DNA from: JADGGV01 sp035715725
Lineage (GTDB): Bacteria; Gemmatimonadota; Gemmatimonadetes; Longimicrobiales; RSA9
NCBI GenBank assembly: GCA_035715725.1
Contig: DASTKT010000225.1
Coordinates: 1-16,381 of the forward strand
Reading direction: 5' to 3'
Length of the DNA: 16,381 nucleotides
Position 1 is the first letter of the stretch, and each line of letters opens with the position of its first letter. Below are positions 9,126-15,499 of this stretch, piece after piece. The notes under the pieces are model-generated. The model was given only the letters and a program-made list of their open reading frames with translations, was not told the origin of the DNA and did not search any database. The translations under genes were made by a program, and so were the position numbers.

Positions 9126-9458
9126 TGTCACGCGACGACGCGGAGCCGGCGGCGGAGACGCGGAGCGCGGCCGCCGCCCGGCCTTCGCGGGCGGCCGCCG
9201 CCTCGAAGAGTGTCACACGGAGACACGGAGACGCGGAGGGCGCGGCGGCAGCGCGCCGGCAGTCCGCCGGCCGCCGGCGTACGCCGGAGATGACATCAAC
9301 AGATGGTACGCTCCCCGGCGGGGCTCCACCGCCCGGCGACTCTCCGTGTGCTCTTTGTGCTCTGTAGTGACGAATTCCGTTCCCGTCCTGGTCCACCCGC
9401 CCGCCCCAGCGCACCGCCTCGCGTCTCGTCCGTCCAGCTCCGCGTCTTCGCGTGATGC
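9126..9458. repeat. Non-coding element with nested terminal inverted repeats (MITE-like)
   Basis: The acylase-transpeptidase gap (9095-9574) contains two nested pairs of related inverted repeats. Outer pair: 9126-9170 (TGTCACGCGACGACGCGGAG...) and 9414-9458 (ending CTCCGCGTCTTCGCGTGATG), imperfect complements. Inner pair: 9210-9240 (GTGTCACACGGAGACACGGA...) and 9339-9372 (CTCTCCGTGTG...GTAGTGACG). All four ends share a GTCAC...GGAGACxCGGAG theme. Inside are more GC palindromes (9166-9200, 9255-9287). There is no transposase or credible gene. The sequence is visibly less GC-uniform than its neighbours, with blocks such as GATGACATCAACAGATGG. Mobility is inference only. Confidence 0.6.
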
Positions 9459-9519
9459 CCGCGTCCGTGCCCACCCTTGCGAACGACGTCGCCCCAAGGT
9501 GCAATGGTCCGGTAAGTCG

Positions 9520-9548
9520 TTGTCAGATAGATATATAGCAGATATCTG
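9520..9548 (+). promoter_or_regulatory. Candidate promoter and palindrome upstream of the L,D-transpeptidase
   Basis: A rare AT-rich patch. TTGTCA (9520-9525) matches a -35 box at five of six bases; TATCTG (9543-9548), 17 bp later, is a weak -10 match. The -10 lies inside a perfect 10-bp palindrome CAGATATCTG (9539-9548), and CAGATA occurs again at 9524-9529, so a repressor or activator could bind here. The predicted transcript start is about 20 nt before the ATG at 9575. Confidence 0.35.
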
Positions 9549-9574
9549 GGGTGGCTCGAATCGAGGATGGGGAC

Positions 9575-10192
9575 ATGGGGCGCCACGGAGCGAGGCAGGG
9601 CTGGAGGTCGCGGAGGAAACGGAGGAGGAGCCGCCGGCTGACGGCCATGCTGGCGGCCGGGTTCGTGGCGCTGGTCGCGCTCTGGCTGGCGGCGACTCGC
9701 GCGGCGGGGGTGGGGCCGTGGACGCGGAGCGATGCGCCGGTGAGCCTGGAGGTCAACCTCTCGGCGCGGACGCTGACGGTGCGCCGCGAGGGCGACGTGG
9801 TCAACCGGTACGACATCGCGGTGGGGACGTCCGAGCATCCGACGCCGACGGGGGATTTCTCGATCAGCACGATGGTCTGGAACCCGGCGTGGGTGCCGCC
9901 GAACTCCGACTGGGCGCGGGGGAAGGAGCCGCAGGAGCCGGGATCTCCGAGCAACCCGATGCAGGGCGTGAAGATGTACTTCCGCGAGCCGACGTACTTC
10001 ATCCACGGGACGAACGACCCGGAGTCGATCGGCGCGGCCGCATCGCACGGCTGCATCCGGATGGCGGTAGGGGACGCGGAGGAGCTGGCGCGGATGCTCA
10101 TGGAGGAGACGGGCGCGGGCTCCCCGCCCTCCGGCGGCGAGACCCGCTACGTCACCCTGCCGAGCGCGGTGCCGCTGGAGATTCACGAGTAG
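9575..10192 (+). CDS. L,D-transpeptidase (YkuD domain), membrane anchored
   Basis: 205 residues. A basic N-terminus (RSRRKRRRSRR) precedes one membrane helix (about LTAMLAAGFVALVALWLAA), leaving the rest outside the membrane. The YkuD domain shows H144-G in YFIHGTND and the catalytic motif S157-H-G-C160-I-R-M. C160 is the expected nucleophile. Such enzymes make 3-3 cross-links in peptidoglycan or attach proteins to it. The insertion MVWNPAWVPPNSDWARGKEPQEPG resembles family members whose domain begins VNLSARTLTV. I use the ATG at 9575 because GAGG lies 8 nt upstream; a GTG at 9551 would add eight residues but has no good ribosome site. It is monocistronic, with a strong hairpin after the stop. 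Confidence 0.93.
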   Translation: MGRHGARQGWRSRRKRRRSRRLTAMLAAGFVALVALWLAATRAAGVGPWTRSDAPVSLEVNLSARTLTVRREGDVVNRYDIAVGTSEHPTPTGDFSISTMVWNPAWVPPNSDWARGKEPQEPGSPSNPMQGVKMYFREPTYFIHGTNDPESIGAAASHGCIRMAVGDAEELARMLMEETGAGSPPSGGETRYVTLPSAVPLEIHE

Positions 10193-10201
10193 GATGCGAG
10201 A

Positions 10202-10233
10202 GGCGCCGTGAGGCCGATCGGCCCCACGGCGCC
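10202..10233. terminator. Bidirectional hairpin between the L,D-transpeptidase and LuxR genes
   Basis: GGCGCCGTG (10202-10210) pairs with CACGGCGCC (10225-10233). Inside, after one A/C mismatch, GGCCGATCGGCC (10212-10223) is itself palindromic. The hairpin starts 9 nt after the transpeptidase stop and lies about 90 nt beyond the convergent LuxR gene's stop. There is no T-tract. Confidence 0.6.
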
Positions 10234-10322
10234 AGCGCGCTCTCTCCGCTGTCCGCTCGCTCCCTCCCAGGGTGTGAGGCCGCGGCGCGCAATGCGTCTC
10301 GCGGCCCCTCGATCCCCTCCGC

Positions 10323-10868
10323 TCAGCTAGCCTGCGGCCAGGCCGCGTGCGCGGCGCGCCGCGGCTTGCGGGCCGTCCGGCCCGCATCCAGGAGCGCGGC
10401 GTGCACCTGTGCGCGCGAGCGCACGCCGAGCTTCTGCAGCACGCTCTCGGTGTGGTGACGTGCGGTGTGCGGGCTGATGAACAGCTCGCAGGCGATCTCC
10501 TCGTTGCTCCGCCGGGCCGCGAGCAGCCGCGCGACGCGCGCCTCCTTGGGGGTGAGGCCGTGGGTGCGGCGCAGCTCGTCGTCGGCCGGCAGGCGGCCAT
10601 CGGTCCGCTCGACGACCACCACGATGGTGGTGCCTCCTCCGGGGTCGCCCGCGGCGAGCCGGTCGGCTCGCACGATCCAGGTGCCGGCCCGCACGCCGAC
10701 CTCGCGCACGAGCGGCTCGCCACGGGCGAGTTTTGGCCAGTCCTCGGGGAGCGTGGCGCCGCCGGCCAGCGCGCGAGCCAGGTCGCGCACCGCCCGATCG
10801 ATGTCCGGGTCGTCGTGGATGCGTGTCGTGGTGTGGTCCCGCTCCGTCTCGCGCCCCGCGAGGCTCAT
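10323..10868 (-). CDS. LuxR-type helix-turn-helix transcriptional regulator
   Basis: 181 residues. The C-terminal part (about 105-160) is a LuxR/GerE DNA-binding domain: LTPKEARVARLLAARRSNEEIACELFISPHTARHHTESVLQKLGVRSRAQV, with the conserved E109, the I125-A126 pair before the recognition helix, and the V143-L-x-K-L-G148 end. The first 100 residues are not a recognisable receiver domain (no phospho-acceptor Asp context). A weak sensory fold with a VREVGVRAGTWIVRADRL...TTIVVVVER beta-rich stretch is possible. The ATG at 10868 is chosen because AAGGGAG lies 8 nt upstream; a longer frame starts at 10931 without one. It is divergent from the BTAD regulator, and its upstream region has three 11-bp-spaced heptamers ending 8 bp before a -10-like box, so it is a likely target of that regulator. 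Confidence 0.85.
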   Translation of the reverse strand: MSLAGRETERDHTTTRIHDDPDIDRAVRDLARALAGGATLPEDWPKLARGEPLVREVGVRAGTWIVRADRLAAGDPGGGTTIVVVVERTDGRLPADDELRRTHGLTPKEARVARLLAARRSNEEIACELFISPHTARHHTESVLQKLGVRSRAQVHAALLDAGRTARKPRRAAHAAWPQAS

Positions 10869-10926
10869 GGTGCGTTGCTCCCTTCGAGGATCGTTGCCCC
10901 GGCATGCCTGCCGCCGATAGGTTCCG

Positions 10927-10969
10927 AGCATAATCCTCGATCGTCACCGCACTCTCACCGGGCTCTCAC
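10927..10969 (-). promoter_or_regulatory. SARP-type operator and promoter for the LuxR gene
   Basis: On the minus strand three heptamers, GTGAGAG (10969-10963), GTGAGAG (10958-10952) and GTGACGA (10947-10941), start at exact 11-bp intervals. Eight bases after the last comes TATGCT (10932-10927), a four-of-six -10 match; no -35 consensus is present. SARP-family activators are known to bind heptameric direct repeats at 11-bp spacing located 8 bp upstream of the -10. A SARP-like (BTAD) gene starts 28 bp away on the other side. The predicted 5' leader of the LuxR gene is about 50 nt. Confidence 0.55.
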
Positions 10970-10996
10970 GCGAGCAACTCCGCGGGAAGCAATGGC

Positions 10997-13543
10997 ATGA
11001 TCCGTATCCGTACGCTGGGAACCGCGGAGCTCCAGGACGACGAAGGGAGCGAGATCCGCTCCGTGCTCACGGGCTCGAAGCGGCTGGCGCTGTTCACCTA
11101 TCTGGTACTGGCGCGCCCGCGCGGCTTCCACCGGAGGGACAAGCTGCTGGCGGTCTTCTGGCCCGAGCTGGACAGCGAGCGGGCCCGGCCGGCGCTCAGC
11201 CAGGCGGTGCACCTGCTGCGGCGCAGCTTCGGCCACGACGTCATCGACAGCCGCGGCGACGAGCTCGGGATCAGCGCCGGCGCCGTGTGGTGCGACGCGC
11301 TCGCGTTCGAGGCGGCGCTCGAGGCGGGCGACGGCGCGGGCGCGCTCGAGCTGTACGGCGGGGAGCTGCTCCCCGGGCTGTTCGTCGCCGAGGCGCCGGA
11401 GTTCGAGCGGTGGCTCGACGGAGAGCGCGCCCGCCTGGCCGGGCTCGCGGCCACGGCCGTCCGCGAGCTGATCGAGCGCGCGGCCGGCGCCGGCGACCTC
11501 GCCGCGGCCGAGGCGTGGTCCCGCCGCGCACTCGACCTGTCGTCCTACGACGAGCCTGCGCTCGTCGGCCTGATGCGCACGCTGCACCGCGCCGGCGACC
11601 GCGCCGCTGCGATCCGCGCGTACGACGACTTCGCCCGCCGGATGCGCGAGGATCTCGATCTCGAGCCGTCGCCGGAGACGCAGGCGGTGCTGGAGGAGGT
11701 GCGCTCGGCGCCGCCGCCCCGGCCGGCGCTGGTACCGGCGGCCGACGGCGCGGCGCTCCGCTTCGCGGGCGGCGGGAGTGCCGGCGGGGCCGCCGGCCCG
11801 GCCGGCATGGACCGAGGCGCCGGCGGCGCCGTGGAGCCGGACGCGGTCGGCGCGGACACGCGGGCGCCCGGGCCGCCTCCGGCCGCGCGGGACGGCGGCC
11901 AGGCGGCGCGGGCGCGCCGGCGCCTCGTAGTCCTGGCGGCGGCGGTCGTCGCCCTCGTGGTGGCGGCCGTCGCGCTGTCGCTCCTCCGCCGACCCGCCCC
12001 GGACGCGCAGGACGACACCCCGCCGCTCACGCGCGTCGCCGTCCTCTACTTCACGGATTCCACGCCGGAGCGGGACCTCGGCTACCTCTCCGAGGGGCTC
12101 ACGGCCACGCTCATCGACCAGCTCACGCACGTGCGGGGGCTCAGCGTCGTCTCGCAGAACGGCGTGCGGCCGTTCCGCGGCAACAACCTCCCCGCGGACT
12201 CGATCGCGCGGCGGCTCCGCGTCGGGCTGCTCGTCGACGGCACGCTCGTCCGCTCCGCCGACAAGCTGCGCGTCACCGTCGAGCTCGTGGACGCGCGCAC
12301 GGGCACCGCGCTCGGGAGCCAGACGTTGGAGCGCCCGTCCGGCGAGCTGTTCAGCCTGCTCGACGATGTCTCCGCGCAGGTGGCCACGTTCCTCCGGCGC
12401 CGGCTCGGCAACGAGGTGCAGATCACGAAGTGGCGGGCGGGCACGGGCAGCCTGGAGGCGTGGCGCCGGCTGCAACGGGCCGCGGAGTTGTATGCGGGGA
12501 TCGAGGACTGGGAGCGCGCGGGCAACTTCGCGCAGGCGCACCTTCAGCTTGCGCAGGCCGACTCGTTGGCGCGGCAGGCCGGGCGGCTCGATCCGAGCTG
12601 GCCGCAGCCGGCGGTGCTCCGGGCGGAGCTCGCCCGCGAGCGCGCGTTCCTGGCCGCCATCACCTCGCCGACGGACCGGGCCGCGGTGTCGGCGGCGCTC
12701 GAGGAGGCGATGGCACACGTCGAAGAAGGCGTCGCCCGCGGGCCGGCCGACGCCACCGCGCTGCAGACGCGCGGCACGATCCGCTACTGGCGCTGGCTGC
12801 TCGTGCCACCGCCCGGCCGCAGCGCGGACTCGCTCCTCGCCGTGGCCGAGAGCGACCTGAGCCGATCCATCGAGATCGACCCGAGCCGCCCCGAGGCGCA
12901 GATGACGCTCAGCGCGGTCCTCTACTCGCGCGGCAATTTCCGCGAGTCGCGCATGGCCGCGCAACGCGCCTACGACGCCGACGCCTTCCTGACGAGCGAC
13001 GACGAGACGCTCAACCGTCTCTTCGTCACGTCCTTCGAGCTGGGAGAGGACGACCAGGCCAGCCGCTGGTGCGAGGAGAGCCGGCTGCGGCAGTCCGAGA
13101 GCTGGCTCTACGCCTATTGCTCGCTGATGCTGCTCGGCTGGTCAGCGACCGGCGACCACGATCCCCGCAAGGCGCTACTCCAGTACGAGGCGTACGCCGG
13201 CGGACAGGAGGGAAGCGCCGACTCGCCCCAGCTCCGCGAACGGGTCCAGCCGATGCTGGCCACGCTCACCGCGACCGTGCTCGCGCGCGCCGGCCGGAGG
13301 GACAGCGCCGAGGCCATGCTGCGCCGCGCGCGCGCCGGCTCCCACGACCCGGAGCTGCTGCCGCTCGAGGCCGGCGCGCGGGTCTGGCTCGGCCAGCCGG
13401 ATTCCGCGCTCGCGCTGCTCGGCGAGTACCTGCGCGTCAACCCGACCGCGCGCCCCCGCCTCTCGAGCGGCCGCATGTTCCAACAACTGCATGGCCGGCC
13501 CGGGTGGATCGGCGTGGCTCAGCGCCCTACTTCCCGCAGATGA
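10997..13543 (+). CDS. SARP-like BTAD transcriptional regulator with membrane segment, TolB-like domain and TPR repeats
   Basis: 848 residues in a mosaic order. Residues 1-95 are a winged-helix DNA-binding domain (IRTLGTAEL...KRLALFTYLVLARPRGFHRRDKLLAVFWPELDSERARPALSQAVHLLRRSFG). About 100-240 is the all-helical bacterial transcriptional activation domain, ending AAIRAYDDFARRMREDLDLEPSPETQAVL. A Gly/Ala/Pro linker (about 245-305) leads to a membrane helix (about 309-333, LVVLAAAVVALVVAAVALSLL). About 345-445 is a TolB/FlgO-like segment (RVAVLYFTDSTPERDLGYLSEGLTATLIDQL...). The remainder is helical with TPR-like repeats. It is therefore a DNA-binding protein tied to the inner membrane with an outside sensor half, in the manner of ToxR/CadC. 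The ATG at 10997 follows GGGAAG by 7 nt; the nearby ATG at 10992 hits a stop after one codon. Its end overlaps the convergent small gene by 17 bp. Confidence 0.94.
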   Translation: MIRIRTLGTAELQDDEGSEIRSVLTGSKRLALFTYLVLARPRGFHRRDKLLAVFWPELDSERARPALSQAVHLLRRSFGHDVIDSRGDELGISAGAVWCDALAFEAALEAGDGAGALELYGGELLPGLFVAEAPEFERWLDGERARLAGLAATAVRELIERAAGAGDLAAAEAWSRRALDLSSYDEPALVGLMRTLHRAGDRAAAIRAYDDFARRMREDLDLEPSPETQAVLEEVRSAPPPRPALVPAADGAALRFAGGGSAGGAAGPAGMDRGAGGAVEPDAVGADTRAPGPPPAARDGGQAARARRRLVVLAAAVVALVVAAVALSLLRRPAPDAQDDTPPLTRVAVLYFTDSTPERDLGYLSEGLTATLIDQLTHVRGLSVVSQNGVRPFRGNNLPADSIARRLRVGLLVDGTLVRSADKLRVTVELVDARTGTALGSQTLERPSGELFSLLDDVSAQVATFLRRRLGNEVQITKWRAGTGSLEAWRRLQRAAELYAGIEDWERAGNFAQAHLQLAQADSLARQAGRLDPSWPQPAVLRAELARERAFLAAITSPTDRAAVSAALEEAMAHVEEGVARGPADATALQTRGTIRYWRWLLVPPPGRSADSLLAVAESDLSRSIEIDPSRPEAQMTLSAVLYSRGNFRESRMAAQRAYDADAFLTSDDETLNRLFVTSFELGEDDQASRWCEESRLRQSESWLYAYCSLMLLGWSATGDHDPRKALLQYEAYAGGQEGSADSPQLRERVQPMLATLTATVLARAGRRDSAEAMLRRARAGSHDPELLPLEAGARVWLGQPDSALALLGEYLRVNPTARPRLSSGRMFQQLHGRPGWIGVAQRPTSRR

Positions 13544-13841
13544 CGACGCCGTTCACCAGGATGCACTGCGAGTCTTCCATCGTCGACATCGTCCCGCTCG
13601 CGGACGCGCCACCGCTACCGGTCCCCGGCCCGGCCGCCGCCATTGCGGCGAGCGGCACCGCCGCGGCCGGTAGGTCGTCCACCACCGGGCTCGAGTGCGG
13701 GCCCCCGGGCTGCTCGGTGATCTGCCGGCCCAACTGTTCCGCCAGCGCCCGCGTCTCGTAGACGTCGATCTGGTCGGCCGTGAAATCGAAGCGCTTGGCG
13801 TTGCCGTGCGCGTCCCGGAAGTGCACCGTCACCTTCGGCAT
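13527..13841 (-). CDS. Small protein of unknown function ending in a Cys-flanked hairpin motif
   Basis: 104 residues, not recognised. The N-terminal 40 residues (MPKVTVHFRDAHGNAKRFDF then a helix TADQIDVYETRALAEQLGRQITEQ) look like a small folded or leader region. Residues 45-85 are Ala/Gly/Ser/Pro-rich. The C-terminus is CILVNGVVICGK, the only two cysteines enclosing a symmetric hydrophobic strand, an Asn-Gly turn, and a second strand; a disulphide-closed beta-hairpin is plausible. A modified-peptide (RiPP-like) precursor is a speculative alternative; no maturation enzyme is nearby. The ATG at 13841 has GGGAG 8 nt upstream. It follows the 149-residue gene on the same strand with a 74-bp gap, so the two are probably one transcript. 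Its last codons overlap the end of the convergent BTAD gene. Confidence 0.72.
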   Translation of the reverse strand: MPKVTVHFRDAHGNAKRFDFTADQIDVYETRALAEQLGRQITEQPGGPHSSPVVDDLPAAAVPLAAMAAAGPGTGSGGASASGTMSTMEDSQCILVNGVVICGK

Positions 13842-13915
13842 GTCGACGTCTCCCGCGTTGGATCACCACACCTTCGCCGGTGGGGCCACCCGCTCCGCCG
13901 CCGACGCGCGCCGCC

Positions 13916-14365
13916 CTATTGCGGCGCTCGGAACGTCTCGACCGACACCTTCGACACCACTTCGCCCGGCTCGGTGAAGAACTGACAGACCTCCAGCCGG
14001 CACATCACGAGCTGCCCCGGCTGCGTGCGCACCGAGAGCGGTCCCTGCCGCAGCGTCCGGCCCCGGCTCGTCTGCACGTCGAACGCGTACCACCGCCACA
14101 CCGGCCGCCGCCCCAGCCCCACCAGCGCGAACTGCACGATCTCGGCGCCCCGCGCGTACTCCGGCGCCGCGTCGTCGCCTCGCAGCACGCAGTAGCGCAC
14201 CTCCACGTCGTCGTATACCCGCCGCAGCGGCGTCCACGGGGTCCGCACCGTCACGCCATCCACCGTCGTCCGCCCGGCGCGCTCGCAGGCATGCTCGACC
14301 GACTGCGTCCCGCGCCACCACGACGATACCATCAGCATCGCGGTCAGGATGCTTCGTGCGACCAT
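13916..14365 (-). CDS. Small possibly exported hypothetical protein
   Basis: 149 residues, not recognised. The start MVARSILTAMLMVSSWW is a short hydrophobic stretch that may be a signal peptide or anchor. The mature part has four cysteines (HAC near 27, RYC near 59, and the pair in MCRLEVCQFF near 122-127) and alternating hydrophobic patterns (VEVRYCVL, EIVQFALVGL, VWRWYAFDVQ, KVSVETF) that suggest an all-beta domain, possibly disulphide-bonded outside the cell. Third codon positions are GC-rich, supporting real coding. The ATG at 14365 has only a weak ribosome site (GTGAG close to the start). It is the upstream member of a two-gene set with the 104-residue protein. Confidence 0.72.
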   Translation of the reverse strand: MVARSILTAMLMVSSWWRGTQSVEHACERAGRTTVDGVTVRTPWTPLRRVYDDVEVRYCVLRGDDAAPEYARGAEIVQFALVGLGRRPVWRWYAFDVQTSRGRTLRQGPLSVRTQPGQLVMCRLEVCQFFTEPGEVVSKVSVETFRAPQ

Positions 14366-14685
14366 CGCTCACGTCCAGGGGTTTCCGGTGTCCGATCAGG
14401 GTTCGGCGCGGAAAGCTCAACTCGGGAGGTGATGGGGGGATGGGAGGAAAATGCCTATTTCCGGCCCGACGACCGGCCGCGCGTATCGAATTGGGCCATT
14501 TCTGCCCATCCCAAGCGCGACCGACATCGCGAGTTTATCCGCGTTGCTCGACCACCCGAGCACGGCCCGGCGGGGCCGCGCTCCTCCCCCGCCTGAACCG
14601 GCGTAGCCCGAGCCTTCGTAGCACCCCTCCGCCGGACGCGGCGCCGCCGCGCCGCGCCCGGCCTCCGCTTCCCCCCCGGACCCGC
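14366..14685. other. Gene-free gap between two minus-strand genes
   Basis: No gene is supported. Part near 14449-14461 and 14485-14545 is less GC-rich than its surroundings and probably holds the promoter of the 149-residue gene, but I could not pick a convincing -35/-10 pair. A weak dyad TTGGG (14491-14495) / CCCAA (14510-14514) with inner GGGC/GCCC is visible. The right part (14630-14680) is a GC-rich run after the stop of the ABATE gene with short palindromes such as GCGGCGCCGC, possibly terminator-like. Confidence 0.5.
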
Positions 14686-15315
14686 TCAACCCTCGGACTT
14701 CCGCCGCGCGTAATGGCGCCGGGCCTTCACCCGGTTGCCGCATTCGCTCATGTCGCACCAGCGCCGGCTCCGGTTCCGGCTCGTGTCCAGGAACAGCCAC
14801 TCGCAGTCCTCGGCCCCGCACGACTTCACCCGCCCCAGCTCGGGCGACGACAGGAGCGAGGCCGCGGATTCCGCCACCGGCCAGAGCGGCGCCTCCAGCG
14901 CGCCGCCCGGCGCCGGCCACCGCCATTCCACCCCGCCTCCCTCGGCCGGCACCAGCACCCGGTGCGACAACGCCCTCGCCGCCCACCCGTTCAGGCGCTC
15001 CAGGTCCGCCGCCGGGAGCGGCGCCCCGTCCTCCGCCGCGCGCATCAGCCGGAAGATCGACTCCCGAAGCGCCGTCGCCTCCGCGAAGACCCGCTCCGCC
15101 TCCCGCGGGCGACGCCGCGCCTCCATGTTCAGCGCCTCCGCCGCGCCCGCATCCAGCGTCCCCACGCGCCGGCTCCACGCCACCAGGTCCTCGTAGGCCA
15201 GGAGTCGGTCCCCGCGCTCGCCGTCGTACTCGTGCAGGCTCGCCGTGTTCGAGAACTCCAGGCACAGCGGCTCGCCGAGCAGCGCCAGCGTCTCGATCGG
15301 TCGTTGCGTGTCCAT
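14686..15315 (-). CDS. ABATE-domain protein with C-terminal CGNR zinc finger (putative DNA-binding regulator)
   Basis: 209 residues, typical for this family. The N-terminal ABATE domain begins ALLGEPLCLEFSNTASL, matching the usual G-x-L-x-L-[DE]-F-x-N-T start, and is mostly helical to about 155. The C-terminal zinc finger has C166-x4-C171-x15-C187-x4-C192-G-N-R195, followed by a basic tail (VKARRHYARRKSEG). The family is widespread in actinobacteria and is thought to be stress-related transcriptional regulators; the ligand and targets are unknown. I use the ATG at 15315, which has GGA 5 nt upstream and places the domain at the usual distance from the N-terminus. An ATG at 15345 would add ten residues. 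It is divergent from the ABM-like gene across a dyad-rich control region and may control both. Confidence 0.9.
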   Translation of the reverse strand: MDTQRPIETLALLGEPLCLEFSNTASLHEYDGERGDRLLAYEDLVAWSRRVGTLDAGAAEALNMEARRRPREAERVFAEATALRESIFRLMRAAEDGAPLPAADLERLNGWAARALSHRVLVPAEGGGVEWRWPAPGGALEAPLWPVAESAASLLSSPELGRVKSCGAEDCEWLFLDTSRNRSRRWCDMSECGNRVKARRHYARRKSEG

Positions 15316-15359
15316 CGCATTCCGGTCCAGCAGAAGGCGTCGCATCGCCGCTGGCTTCG

Positions 15360-15413
15360 CTAACCTGCAATAACGCTATTGACCGGTTAGGGGTCGCGGC
15401 GTACATTCTAACC
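15360..15413. promoter_or_regulatory. Nested operator: alternating CTAACC/GGTTAG sites around a central dyad
   Basis: CTAACC (15360-15365), GGTTAG (15385-15390) and CTAACC (15408-15413) alternate in orientation at 25- and 23-bp centre spacing. Between the first two lies CAATA-ACGC-TATTG (15368-15381), whose centre (15374.5) almost coincides with that of the outer CTAACC...GGTTAG dyad (15375). The second and third sites flank a promoter spacer and -10 box. Nested, co-centred dyads of this size are typical of dimeric repressors such as TetR or MarR types. No such repressor gene is in the window, so the ABATE protein is one candidate binder. Confidence 0.6.
15379..15407 (+). promoter_or_regulatory. 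Sigma70-type promoter for the ABM-like gene
   Basis: TTGACC (15379-15384, five of six) and TACATT (15402-15407, four of six) with an ideal 17-bp spacer. The -35 overlaps the inner dyad, and the GGTTAG and CTAACC sites sit directly after the -35 and after the -10, so occupancy would block polymerase. The expected transcript start is near 15414, giving a leader of about 85 nt before the ATG at 15500. Confidence 0.6.
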
Positions 15414-15499
15414 ACCAAAACACAGAATACCCGGTTGGCCGCTCCGGCACAAGGGGTTCGGGCGGGGCGGGCCGGCGGGGATGGAACGAGGAGGGGGGC

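Noticed and set aside
9551..9574. GTG start for the L,D-transpeptidase
   Set aside because: It has no ribosome site of its own; GAGG 8 nt before ATG 9575 is better placed, and the extra eight residues do not resemble the family.
10992..11000. ATG at 10992 as start of the BTAD regulator
   Set aside because: The codon after next is TGA; the correct frame starts at 10997.
14417..14527. A 36-codon minus-strand open frame (MSVALGMGRNGPIRY...) in the gap upstream of the 149-residue gene
   Set aside because: Its third positions are not GC-biased like the real genes here and there is no ribosome site, so it looks like promoter-region sequence.
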